In this document: piece by piece, positions 1-10,687 of the stretch
Position numbering within the stretch: position 1 is the first letter of the stretch
How the letters are laid out: each line of letters begins with the position of its first letter
Origin: Argopecten irradians
Lineage: Eukaryota; Mollusca; Bivalvia; Pectinida; Pectinidae
Assembly (NCBI RefSeq): GCF_041381155.1
Contig: NC_091149.1
Location: forward strand, 11,424,609 to 11,488,608
DNA: 64,000 nt
Reading direction: 5' to 3'
Notes under the pieces: model-generated
Told to the model about the DNA's origin: nothing
Database searches by the model: none
The model's input: the letters and a program-made list of their open reading frames with translations, nothing else
Program-made: the position numbers and the translations under genes

Positions 1-374
1 GTTGTAACCAAATTTGGCCAGCAACATCCTAGGGAGAAGAGGAACAGAGTTTGTGTAAATGGTGGCACTGTCTCTCTTGTGGGCAAAAGGGTGAGGTCCA
101 ATAGGGAAAATAGAGGTAAATCCTTTAAATCGCTATTAGAGTTCTGCATGGATTGTAACCAAATTTGATCAGAAACATCCTTGGGGGAAGGGGAACAGAC
201 TTCGATAAATTTTGATTGGTTGACTCCCTGAAGCAGAAAGATTGGCGCAACAGGGAAATTAAATATAAATCTTTAAATTCCTTCAGAAAAGAAAACAATA
301 ATCCAGTTAATCCTGTAATTAGAATAATACTTACTATTAGAAACCAGGTGAGCGATATAGGCCCTCTGGGCCTC
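1..374 (-). mobile_element. Pearl-like tandem-core element, cut by the window edge
   Basis: About two degraded copies of a ~158-bp core unit are visible, marked by 'ttgtaaccaaatttg', 'ggaaggggaacaga' and 'aatagggaaa'. They are followed by a unique flank and a terminal block 'aggtgagcgatataggcc' with a GGCCCTCTGGGCC palindrome. The same core and end occur at 18548-19775 (opposite orientation) and 27405-28027. The far end lies outside the window. Relation to the bivalve pearl family is inferred from architecture. Confidence 0.7.
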
Positions 375-377
375 GTT

Positions 378-480
378 TGATTAGTTAATATAAGGACGGC
401 CTCCTATACATACGATGTGTTGCGTGTTTGAAATGCGGATGTGTGTTTTGGGAGACTGTGGTAGGTTTATATTAACCGCC
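378..480 (+). repeat. Fragment of the ~540-bp SINE-like repeat (tail end)
   Basis: The segment carries the 'aaggacggcctcc', 'gtgtgttgcgtgt' and 'gttttgggagactg' landmarks of the SINE-like family that has full copies at 28246 and 29233. It is degraded, directly abuts the pearl-like end at 374 and lacks a clear (TTTG)n tail. Confidence 0.6.
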
Positions 481-843
481 ACGGTCATATACGGCTTTCC
501 GTTTTTGTGATGACTTGCGTGTATGAGGTGTCACGCTTTTCTGGATTTTGATCAAAATTTTTCCTGTCAGTTTACGGCATTGTTCAGTATTTATTTAGGA
601 TTTACTATGAAACACAAGAGCATGTGTAATTCTAAACCCTACTGCATTGATTAAGTAATATTACCTAGCTCTCTAATCCAGTGCTTCAGTCACGCCTCAA
701 AATAAAACCATCCGGGTACCATAGTGCTCGCACACAGTGTATTCAGTTACATGTACATAACGACCGGGGCAACTATTCTTACACCTATCATTACATTATT
801 TAAGAGGTATCCGCGAAGGTAATAATTCTAAATCAACGCAACA

Positions 844-1141
844 ATGTTGATTGTGGTGGAAATGGGCAAGGTTGTGCTTTACCTTGTAATGGTGGTCCGT
901 GTCTCCTCTTTCTTCGGTTATACAACTAACGGTATAACAGGGGTCTACCCCCAGACTACCTCTGGCCTTGTGGTTCCAGGAAACACATCCTGTGTAGTCT
1001 GCTTGATACTCTGTATGGGCGATATTAACTGTATGTCCATTTTTACTAATGCCGGAAAGTGTCATCTTTTTTATAATGGATTCGTAGACAACACCGTACT
1101 CTCGCCAGCTCCAGGATGGAACCTCTACAACGTCTTTTCAG
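844..1141 (+). CDS. Exon 1: signal peptide and PAN/apple-like segment of a secreted lectin-like protein
   Basis: The first exon starts at ATG 844 and encodes a hydrophobic leader (about residues 1-24, including KVVLYLVMVVRVSSFFG), suggesting secretion. Residues ~45-95 resemble a PAN/apple fold: Cys-x2-Cys spacing in TSCVVCLILC, then NCMSIF and GKCHLFY, ending in GWNLYNVF. The frame runs on only 10 codons past a good donor: the exon ends at G1141 and GTAATG follows, leaving phase 1. That phase joins the exon at 16682, also phase 1, which starts a C-type lectin-like domain. PAN plus CTLD is a plausible secreted recognition protein; ligand and tissue are unknown. The ATG is chosen because it directly precedes the hydrophobic stretch. 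Exon linkage over 15.5 kb is inferred from phase and fold. Confidence 0.6.
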
Positions 1142-2078
1142 GTAATGATCCATATATTATTTTTATTTAATCTTAGCCGGGGGTTGAAGATGACCTATAG
1201 ACATCATGCTTTGTTTCGTAGTCGTAATCGATTTCTCAAGTGTGGGAAATATATGTCTAAAGTACAGTTTGTTCCGTAAATTATGTTGCATTTTCAACGT
1301 TAGATAATTTGTTTAATTCAGAACGTAAATTTCATAAGCAAACATTCGGCAATCATACATTTCATTTTCGTCTTAAAACAGCTTAACAAGACATTTATAC
1401 CATCATAGCAACGATTTAGATAAAAGACACATTCTGCAAAATGTGGTAAAAATGGCTTTATCTTTGACATTTAAACAACTAGTAATAAAATTTATCCTTA
1501 TTTTATAATGTCTATTTGATGAATTGGAAAACATTTTCCGGTATTGTTTATAACCATCTGTAATTATACTAGTACCCACACAGAAATAATTTGATTTACT
1601 GAGAACTGACGAGGCATTAAATGACCAAAAGCACAGTAAGGAACATTTCACAGTGCTAATATAATTTGGTTTTAACGTGCCAATTTCCTACAGGTGGTGA
1701 CGTCATAATGACGTCAATGTTTTTAGCAGTAGCATTATTCGTTTATATTACTCGTGCAATCAAATTTCACATTCTATGCCTTCATGTGCCATAAATGTCT
1801 TTTGAGAATGCTCATATCTGTCAAAAACTATATTTTTTGAAAGTGTAACATAATTTATGGGACACCCTGGTCTAAATATATCTATCTAAAATTTCAGTAT
1901 AATGTGAATCAGACACCGGCGGTAGCCAACCGTCTCGGGTTTAGTCAATTTACCAATTTGTGTTTCTTACCAATCATTAGTTTCATACAAATTACTGAAG
2001 GATCTTTCACTTCATTGGTTTGGTTTGAGTTATAAGTTAAACATCCTTTTAACGGTTTGTTTGTGTGAATAATTCCAG

Positions 2079-2500
2079 GTAGGGCGTCAGAATTGTAGCT
2101 GCTGTCATGATTATAACAAACAACTAAATTTAGGATATAATCTTTTCTCTTCTTTCTACCTATGTTCTTCCTACCGTCTCCATTGCCACCGCCTCAATTT
2201 TGGCTTTCTGTTGAGCGTTCACCCCTGTGAGGTAGGTTCTGGGTTCGGTCCCCTGGCCGAGACACACCAGAGTCTATAAAACTGGAAGTTTCTGCCTCTG
2301 CTTAGCACTCAGCATAAAGGAAGTAGGACGACTGGTTTGCCGGTCGTCAGTATAATGTGACCGGGTAGGGTGTGTTGCTTGGTGTCTTCGGCGGCATGCT
2401 TCAGTGATATAGCACTATAAAGGCAACAGTTCCACTATACAAGAAGACACAACACGAACATACAGCAGTCTCCCAAAACACGCACCTCGCACTCTGTGGA
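2079..2500 (-). repeat. SINE-like repeat, degraded copy
   Basis: It starts at 'aggtagggcgtcagaattg' (the family 5' end without the GCCCTGC hairpin half) and runs through 'ggttctgggttcggtccc', 'gccgagacacaccag' and 'gcggcatgcttcagtgata' to 'gcacctcgcac'. It lacks the (CAAA)n tail. The B-box-like GGTTCGGTCCC is closest to the Pol III consensus here. Confidence 0.75.
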
Positions 2501-2514
2501 ACTCTTGCCCTTTT

Positions 2515-2735
2515 GAGGTTATCTAATTGCCATTTGTTTTTGGCTCTATTAGCTACAACGTCCAATTAACAGCTGGGGCGTAACAGGTGTTTATTGGTGG
2601 AGGAAAACCTGAACTCCCCGAGAAAAACCACCGTCCAGCGGTCAGTACCTGACAACTTTCCCACTTGGGATTCGAACTTACAACCCAGAGGTAGAGTACT
2701 TGTGGTAATATGTCGAGACATATGAGATCCGAGTG
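2515..2735 (-). repeat. tRNA-derived SINE (degraded)
   Basis: Read on the minus strand it has a B box GTTCGAATCCC (plus-strand 'gggattcgaac' near 2668) and the block 'gtcgagacata' shared with the better copy at 9700-9855. Its other end carries 'aacgtccaattaacagc', close to the tail of the long SINE-like family. Confidence 0.6.
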
Positions 2736-2749
2736 TAATAAGAATAGGT

Positions 2750-3110
2750 CTATCTTTCCCGTGTGATCTCTAGTCTTTTTCCAATTCGCCTCACGTTTTT
2801 CAATACTCTATTAATAATTGAGGCACCACATACATTCAGCAACACAGTAACTACTTTAGCACCGGCTTCTTTACGTTTATATCCATCCTTTTCGCGTTGT
2901 TCTTGAATACTGAATACCACAAATTGTTTTTCCTTTGCGATCTTCTAGTTCGGTTATGATATTCTCTGTCTGGGTAGGTGGGACTTCCCTCGGTGTCGGT
3001 AATTTTTCAAATTCCTTTTGGACGATACTCCGTATGTACGTGATTTCACATTTTATTTTGATTTGGCACTCAAGGTCCGCAATTTGAGATTCAAAAGGGA
3101 CGGATTCGTA
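2750..3110 (-). pseudogene. Fossil LINE ORF1 fragment
   Basis: On the minus strand an open segment reads ...EKLPTPREVPPTQTEN, then ELEDRK. After a one-base frame change it continues FVVFSIQEQREKDGYKRKEA and NRVLKNVRRIGKRLE, to a stop at 2750. A charged, probably coiled-coil stretch, then 'ELEDRK...NN.VVF', then 'V.RIGKR' is the layout of non-LTR retrotransposon ORF1 nucleic-acid-binding proteins (family knowledge). No RT is attached, so it is an isolated fossil. The clade is unknown. Confidence 0.45.
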
Positions 3111-3163
3111 GCTCTGACGAAAACCATCTGTTAGAAACCTTTCGTCGGTCGTTCAGAGCTACG
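3109..3163. repeat. Short interrupted inverted repeat
   Basis: GTAGCTCT plus GACGAAA on the left pairs with TTTCGTC and AGAGCTAC on the right, with an 8-base bulge and a 17-base loop. It lies just upstream of the LINE ORF1 fossil on the minus strand. No function is assigned. Confidence 0.5.
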
Positions 3164-3682
3164 TCATCGCAGCTACGGGGCAGAGACTGACCTCTACACA
3201 GGAAAGATGAACAAATATGGATTGTTTTGCCATCACGGAGAAAATAACAATTGGTAGGTCAAAGTATTAAAAACTTTTGTATTGTACATGCATTTGAAAA
3301 GACTAGCTTATTTTTAGTTCGGATTTTGGAAGTTCGCAGATCGGATCTATATATACATTTCAACTTAAAACAATGATGTTTTGCTACACAAGATAAATCC
3401 ATCTTTTTAACATAAATCAACAAATATATGAAAACCAAAATTTCATAGTTCTAAGTAAAATATTGATTTCACATTATGATGAAATACTTTTCATTTATCG
3501 ATGCCAAAATAATGTATTTATATTCTATATCACAAAATAACATGTAGTTTCCTTACAAGGGAAACAACTCTAATTACGACTGATGCATTGATAAACAATC
3601 TATTAAATGATGATTTTATAATTATATTTATTTACATGTCAGTAAAAGAAGAACAGAAGGATATGATATTATTTATTACAAT

Positions 3683-4215
3683 GTTTGTTTGTTTGTTTGT
3701 TTGATTAATTAACGTCCTATTAACAGCTATGGTCATGTAAGGACGGCCTCCCATGTATGCAGTGCTTGTGTGTATGTTGTGCGAGGTGCGTGTTTTGGGA
3801 GACTGCGGTATATTCGTGTTATGTCTTCTTGTATAGTGGAACTGTTGCCCTTTTTATAGTGCTATATCACTGAAGCATGCCGCCGAAGACACCAAGCAAC
3901 ACACCCCACCCGGTCACATTATACTGACAACGGGCGAACCAGTCGTCCCACTCCCGTTATGCTGAGCGCTAAGCAGGAGAAGAAACTACCACTTTTATAG
4001 ACTTTGGTGTGTCTCGGCCAGGGGACAGAACCCAGAGCCTTCCTCACAGGGGCGAGCGCTCAACTAAAGGCCAAAAGTGAGGTGGTGTCAAGGGAGACGT
4101 TAGGAAGAATAAAGTTATTTAGGAAGAAAGAAAAGATAAGATCCTAAATTTAGTCGCCTCTTACGATCATGCAATAGGGGCAGCAGGTACAATTCTAACG
4201 CCCTACCTGCAGGGC
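3683..4215 (+). repeat. SINE-like repeat, full-length copy
   Basis: It runs from a (TTTG)n tract through 'acgtcctattaacagc' to the terminal 'gccctacctgcagggc' hairpin, the complete ~540-bp family. Its transcription sense is the minus strand: 5' GCCCTGCAGG hairpin, 3' (CAAA)n tail. Confidence 0.85.
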
Positions 4216-4273
4216 CATGTAGTATTTGTTTATAATTTTGCATTAAAAAGGAATATATAATATACAATTATGG

Positions 4274-4396
4274 CCCTCTGTGGAGGGATACATCTAGAAT
4301 TGCCACCCTGAAAAGAGTTATTTTATCGAGGGCGAAGCTCGAGAGAAAATAACTCTTTCCAGAGGGACAATTCGAGATGTATTCCGACACATAGGG
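4274..4396. mobile_element. MITE-like foldback hairpin, ~123 bp
   Basis: Imperfect arms of about 50 bp: 'ccctctgtggagggatacat' on the left pairs with 'atgtattccgacacataggg' on the right, and AAAGAGTTATTTT pairs with AAAATAACTCTTT around a loop that itself forms CGAG..CTCG. No coding capacity. Target duplication not resolved. Confidence 0.6.
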
Positions 4397-4984
4397 ACAG
4401 ATTTATTTTTTATACCGAACAAAATTAAAACTAATTCATAAAGTTGTTATATTCAACAAGCTATCTAAATCACTGGTAAAAGAACTCATGAATATATTGC
4501 CCAACAACGTTGCTAAATTCGTCGGGCTGCAAAAAAATAATAAGCAACAGCGTTGCCATTGTTGCTTCACGTTGCGGATGACGTCAACTTCCTGTCACTT
4601 CCAAGGGGTCATTTCCCTTGGGTTATTTCCCTTGATTTCAGTGATGTGTGATCAGGTTAATCCAATCAGAACATTCTCAATGAAAGTGAGGTATTATAAT
4701 ACTTGTTATTTTTAGAGTGTTTTATAATATAATATTAAGGGAGAAATAAAAAAAAGTAAAGAATCAACTAACAAATAATCAGTTCCAATTTAATAAGCTG
4801 TTGAATTGGTTTTTGACAAAAGTAATTTCTGGTAAAAAATATCCTTAAGACCTTAGGTCATGAGAGAATAAGTATAATTGAGCTTATTCAAATCTTTTAT
4901 ATCTCTCTTAACTAGAAATCAAAATCCCCTCCTAACTATTAAAAATGATAGATGATCCTTAATTAGTATCTTTGATGTAAGATT

Positions 4985-5215
4985 TTAAGGAATGATTTTT
5001 ATTTTTTTGCTCTTTACTGGTGTGAACTGCATTTTTGTACAGATATTTTAAATGGCGTGTGTTATGCGCAGCAACAAACAAAATGAAATCATTCCTAAAA
5101 CTAATCTTTCAGTCAAATTTTTGTTGTTTACTGGTGTGTAAACTGCATTTTTTACAGATATTTTAAATCACGCTTGTTAAGCGCAACAACAACAACAAAA
5201 ACTCATTCCTTATAT
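4985..5215. repeat. Imperfect two-copy tandem duplication, ~125 bp
   Basis: The block 'tttactggtgtgaactgcat ... acagatattttaaatggcg ... gcgcagcaacaa' (about 4995-5100) recurs at about 5127-5195 as 'tttactggtgtgtaaactgc ... acagatattttaaatcacg ... gcgcaacaacaac'. Non-coding. Confidence 0.6.
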
Positions 5216-5235
5216 TTACATTTCGACCGACCATT

Positions 5236-5687
5236 TCATTCTCTTCTTCCTAACTGACTTTATCTTTCCTAATGCCTCCCTTGGCACCGCCTCACTTTTG
5301 GCCTTGAGTTGAGCGTTCGCCCCTGTGAGGAAGGCTCTGGGTTCTGTCCCCTGGCCGAGACACACCAAAGTCTATAAAAGTGGTAGTTTCTGCTCCAGCT
5401 TAGCGCTCAGCATACAGGTAGTGGGACGACTGGTTCGCCTGTTGTCAGTATAATGTGACCGGGTGGGGTGTGTTGCTTGGTGTCTTCGGCGGCATGCTTC
5501 AGTGATATAGCACTATAAAAAGGGCAACAGTTCCACTATACAAGAAGACACAACACGAACATACCGCAGTCTCCCAGTACACTCACCTCGCACAACATAC
5601 ACGCAACACACCACATACATGGGAGGCCGTCCTTACATGACCATAGCTGTTAATAGGACGTTAATAAATCAAACAAACAAACAAAAA
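5236..5687 (-). repeat. SINE-like repeat, 5'-truncated copy
   Basis: It starts inside the family at 'cattctcttcttcctaactg' and ends in a (CAAA)n tail after 'aataggacgttaataaatc'. Loss of the 5' ~85 bp with an intact tail fits incomplete reverse transcription. Confidence 0.8.
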
Positions 5688-5699
5688 TCATTGAAATTA

Positions 5700-8430
5700 A
5701 GTGTTTAAATAACATAAAACTATGTTTTTACATCGTTTTGCGATTGTTTGAATAGCCGGAACAGCTGGCTTCAATTTTACGGGAAATGTAGTAAAATTCA
5801 GAGATCGACAAATTATATTTAAAAAATAACTTATCTGTTTTCATCCCTTTTATACAATATTTGTTAAATATTTTATTTTCTCAGATATGCAATTTAAAAT
5901 TTACATTACAATCATACATGCATTATATTGAAGATTAGTCAATACAGATACAACAGCCCTAATCGGATGCACATTCACACTTATTGCGGAAGTCAGCGTT
6001 CCGGTGTGTGTATTATTGCCTGGCAGCCACTGAGTTTACGCAAGGGTAAACAATGTCGCAGTTGGTAAGGTTATTTAAGCAAAGAGAAAACGAAAATGTA
6101 AATATATAACAGTATAATTTGCATTTTACCTTGAAAAGTTTTGTTTTGAACAAACATTTCCGAAAGTGCATTCAAACCATGTTGCTTACAAAAATATAAT
6201 ATATGATTATGTATCAATTGATTGAAAAATATTGAAACTTCGTTTTGTAAGCAATATTGGGGATCAAAGTCCTTGAATAATTGAGTGGCCGAATCAGTGC
6301 TTCAAAAAATGAACGCTACAGCTACTTAAAATAGGTAATTTATTCTCTACATATTCTCATTCATATCGCGTCGAATCAAAGGTATTAAACTCGTCTGACA
6401 ATAAATGTCAATATATAATCAAGGTGAGTAACTCGATTGGCCTGATAAAACGACCGATTTTCGGGGAAACGCGTTTGTAAATTAACCGTTCAAGTTATGC
6501 GGCTGGCATTAGTCTCGATTGAAAGCCAGATACTTTATCTTTAATTTGGTATATAGTTCACCGTAAATCATACTGTAGAAGTGTTGTTATACACAACGAA
6601 ACATCGGGAAATTGTCAAATTTCGGTTAGTCAGACACTCATCTGTCAGGCGAACCACACGACTTGACTCAAGAGGAAAACTTAACTACGAGTGCATGTCA
6701 ACGCCAGTCCTTCACAACAATGCATCTTGGACTAAAACAAACTTACTTCAAACTCTGTCCGCACTTTAAGACTACCCTGTCGTTCGCCCCTCGCCTTTGA
6801 TTATTATGCTTCAATGATTTTCTTACAGAGGCCGCCATGTTTCAAAATTTGCTGGGAGTTGTAACCTCCACGATGATTGGCTAGATTTTTTCACTACAAA
6901 CGACCTTCACCTTCGTCTTTCCTTTCGTAATCCTTGGCGCGTTTCGTACCTTCAGACGTAAACAGAAGCAGTATCCGATCAACATTATTTGGCGAAATTT
7001 TCGAAAGATTTTTTCGCAGAATATTTTTTCACTCGCAACTTTTATTCGCCAAATATTTCAGAATCTCTGAGTTGCATCAGGACATCTATCTAATTATTCT
7101 GAGTAAAAAATGATTTTGGAAATTGTAATCTGTCGATCATATGATCATGATTAAAACTGATTTAGAAGAAAGAATTGAGAAAATGCGAAATGTATACCTT
7201 TATTTCTATGCAATTAGGCCAATTACCTTTATTATACATATCTTTATTGAAATATTAAAAATACTGTATTGAATTGAATAAGATAACTTGTTTCATAATA
7301 ATGGAAAATTAATTAAAATAAATTTCTTAAATCTACAAGCACTAAATTAAGAAAATATAGATAGGCCTTATTGTTACAGGTAGTAGTATTCAAAATGTAA
7401 TTTAATCTGAGAGAGAAAAAAGTTGATTTCTTTTTAATTTGATTCATTATAATTATTTCCTATTAATAATTTTATCATTATTAATGGTTTTTTTTTTCTA
7501 AAAATAAATTCACATTGAAATTCTGAAAAAAAATAATACAATCGTTTTCATTTTAAAAAAAGTGAATATTAGTAAAATCCTGAAATCCGGATAAGCTATT
7601 ACAATACACCCAAAATGACGGCCATTACGATTGCAAAGCCTGTGACATCCATCAGATATATAGGTCTATTAAACATTTAAAACGTGAGTAAATCATTTAC
7701 ATTTGTAAGTAGTATTTGTTTTTGAAGTAATGCTCACTAGCTGTAGTCATAAAACTTATTGAATGGCCAACTGATTGTTTTCTAGGCTGCCGAACGGTTG
7801 CTTGACTTCAGCGTACGTAATACACAGACGTAAAAGTGACATCACATGCCAAGGTGGAAATAGCCCAAGGCTGCTAATTAGGGCCACTTTGGTGTTAATC
7901 AGGGGGTCAGAGAGTGGTCACACATATTTTGTTTACTTAATTATCGAGCCACTGCCTGGTATTTTGGTAGTTTATAGTAAAAATGTACCGGGGACAAACG
8001 GGGCAGGGCGTTAGGTTATAGGGGCATGGCGTCAGGTATAAAAATGGCACGGCGCAGCGCCATGCTAATAGGGGCTGTGGGAAACACTACTGGCAAGGAT
8101 AAGACATTTTGAGAATAAAGAAAACAAGCAGAGCCATGGAATGATAGGGATGAATGCTTTGAAATGAGTTTATTTTGAAATACAAGGCAAATAAAATTTT
8201 ATGTTGGTACTTATATATTGATTTAATGTTATCACAATTATCACAAATTAAGGCATTGTGCATAGATAACACATGTATCTACTGGAGACAACATAAAGAA
8301 CCAGACATAATCAATATACTTAAAAATCTAGTATTAAAGAAATTGAGGCAGTATCTGGAGCAACATATTATAACTAAAAAATGTAAAAGTTCAAATACAC
8401 AGTCTCTATCAAATACTCAGTCTCTATGCA
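5700..8430. other. No recognised gene
   Basis: AT-rich DNA with no frame resembling a known protein and no repeat family recognised from elsewhere in the window. The short open frames at 6581-6769, 7775-8014 and 8175-8441 look random. A GC-richer patch near 6820-6960 carries 'gccgccatgtttc' and an inverted CCAAT ('gattggc'), but no adjacent gene supports a promoter call. Confidence 0.5.
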
Positions 8431-8437
8431 GTCTTCA

Positions 8438-8780
8438 ATGACATAATCTCACAGTGTAATCCAAAATTATAATACTATCATCAATGACATAATCTCGCAA
8501 TGCAATCCAATATATCAAAACACTCATACTGTTATCAATAACATCATCTCACAGTGCAATCCAATATATCAAAACTCTCATACTGTTATTATTGACATCA
8601 TCTCACAGTGCAATCCAATATATCAAAACTCTCATACTGTTATCAATGACATCATCTCACAGTGCAATCCAATATATCAAAACTCTCATACTGTTATCAT
8701 TGACATCATCTCACAGTGCAATCCAATATATCAAAACTCTCATACTGTCATCAATGACATAATATCACAGTGCAATCTAG
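8438..8780. repeat. 54-bp minisatellite, about 6 copies
   Basis: The unit begins 'aatgacatcatctcacagtg' and ends 'ctcatactgttatc', and repeats every 54 bp about 6.3 times. Inner copies are almost identical and outer ones more diverged. Repeats are directly adjacent with no spacers, so this is not a CRISPR array. Confidence 0.85.
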
Positions 8781-9587
8781 TATAACATCTTGGACATGCA
8801 TGTTTAAACCTTATTTACAGTCATCACAAAGAAATGAGGTGCCTTCTTGTCTGGCTTTGTCCCATTTTTTCTTTGAACGAAGCCCTGCACAGTTTCTAAG
8901 GAGCTATTTAGAGCAGCTTTCACAATCCAGTATATTGTTCTGCCTACTTTCCCATACACTTTGCACACAACTTCTTCCTGTTCCATCCCCGCGTCTTTTT
9001 AGCATCTGTGCTTGGTCCTCCTTCTGACTCCACAAATGGTACAGATGCTGAACTTGTTGCTGGCTGGGATTCAACTTTAGACATCTCAAGATGTGGAATG
9101 GTCTCTTCTACTTTTGTCGTGTGACAGATACCAGGAGCCTCATTTTGAATTAATTTGGGATTAGGCATGACATCAAAAGACAAGATTGTCCCTGTCAGGT
9201 CCTTCATTAATTTAGCTTTTGTGTACCCCTTAGTGCTTATATTTTGACATTTATTGTCAGACTAGTTTAATACCTATGCTTTTAATTTGTAATAAATATT
9301 TTAGAATTTCATATTTACATTCTCTGTTGCCTACACTATATCGTTAGTAGACCAAAATTGGAGAGTACAGGTACATGTAGAATTAAACTACACATACTAT
9401 AACCTCCAACATCTGGAAAAAACCCACATGCACTATTTAAAGTATCACCAGCTTTGTCTTTAAAGATACGATTTTATACTAATGTACAATGAATCAGGAT
9501 TTATGCTCAATGTTTTGTTTTTAGATGCTTATTTATCTTCCGGGCTATTATATCCTATAACACCTGGAAAAAAAAAAAACACATAGT

Positions 9588-9671
9588 GAGGAATCCTTCA
9601 TTGTGTTTGATATCGAGACCGCAGGACTGAGCAGAACAAGTGATTTAACACAACTTGCTGCAGTCTGGTGA
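9588..9671 (+). pseudogene. Fossil exon of a DEDDh-type 3'-5' exonuclease
   Basis: A 28-residue stretch reads SFIVFDIETAGLSRTSDLTQ followed by LAAVW. FDIETAGLS is the ExoI motif of DEDDh exonucleases, with the catalytic Asp and Glu as D-x-E. It follows an ATAG acceptor (ending 9586) and runs into a possible donor (GTGATA at 9668). No ExoII or ExoIII exon was found nearby, so I read it as an orphan exon, possibly from a mobile element. Confidence 0.4.
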
Positions 9672-9699
9672 TAAATAAGATCATGCTATAGAAAATGGG

Positions 9700-9855
9700 T
9701 TTTTTTCATATCCGGAGAACACGGAGATAAAGCACAGCCCAGTGGTCAGTGCCTGGCAATTACCCCACATGGGATTCGAACTTGTGACCCAGAGGTGGAG
9801 GGCTTGTCGGAATATGTCGAGACATCGTAACCATTCGGCCACCACAGCCCCTGAA
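9700..9855 (-). repeat. tRNA-derived SINE
   Basis: On the minus strand: 'GGCTGTGGTGGCCGAATGG' contains an A box TGGCCGAATGG. About 60 bases later comes a perfect B box GTTCGAATCCC. Spacing and bases fit a Leu/Ser-type tRNA head. The body continues 'actgaccactgggctgtg'. A second degraded copy lies at 2515-2735. It is not a functional tRNA gene: the cloverleaf does not close and SINE body sequence follows. Confidence 0.7.
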
Positions 9856-9859
9856 AGAG

Positions 9860-10680
9860 GGAATGTGGCAGTATAGTGGTAATGAAAATGTAAAGCACAT
9901 GGGCCTTAAAGTATTATTTTTTTAAAGTGTTGATTTTAAATAAAGCAGAGATATTGTAGTAAATGCTACAAATGCTTTACCAAACAATATGCATATATTA
10001 CTTGGCAATTAAGTCCATTTAATTAACAATTGTCTTTTTATACATGCAAGCAGCAACTTATCAAAAGAAAAATGTTACAAGTGAACTTTAGATCAGTTGG
10101 ATTTCGTTTTCGAAACATTAAAATTCAGCAAAGAAAACAATTTTTTTCTAATGTCTTTAATTTTAAAGTTGACATGTATTTTCATCATGCATAGAAATCA
10201 ATATCATTTATTTTGTAGACGTGTTCAATATTATTTTGTGATGCGCGAGTTGAATGTACATGTATAAATGTAATAAGTGCGCTCTGATGATTAAATAACC
10301 CTATATTGAAATATATTGTGCATTATGTGGTTGATAAACACGTTACATGCCCATTCTCCATGTCAACCATATATATGTAATGTTACAATGCATCTTCTCA
10401 AGATTTTTTTCCTTAATTGTACGTGTACAGGACCGTGCGAAAACTTCCAAAATTTTCGTAATTATTTTTTTTACAAGTTTATATCATGCATTTTTACAAT
10501 TTTGTCTTTTGTGACCTAAACTCTTCTTCTTTATTCACATAATTGATCGAACAGATTGAAAGGTCTTCAAGTTGTTATTCTTGTAATTTTCACCATCGCA
10601 AACTCTCATAAAACATACAATGTGTGAATATGGGTGCTTATATATGATGGTTCAGATTCATGAAAGCACCAATTGATGTA
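9860..10680. other. No gene; end matches DNA at 35 kb
   Basis: AT-rich non-coding DNA. From about 10560 to 10680 it is homologous to 35010-35117 and forms the left flank of the foldback insertion. Nothing else recognised. Confidence 0.5.
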
Positions 10681-10687
10681 CTAATAG

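Noticed and set aside
796..1065. Minus-strand 89-codon frame over exon 1
   Set aside because: Antisense shadow. The plus strand has ATG, signal peptide, Cys pattern and a splice donor of the right phase.
8438..8780. Repeat array as a CRISPR candidate
   Set aside because: Units are contiguous with no unique spacers, and the DNA is eukaryotic.
8770..9207. Overlapping open frames on both strands (for example KVGRTIYWIVKAAL and PHLEMSKVESQPATSS)
   Set aside because: No frame matches a family I know. Three frames compete over the same DNA and none has splice support. It may be a fossil, but the evidence is too thin to call.
9700..9855. Functional tRNA gene
   Set aside because: Good A and B boxes, but the acceptor stem and anticodon arm do not fold properly, and SINE body sequence follows. 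A second degraded copy exists.
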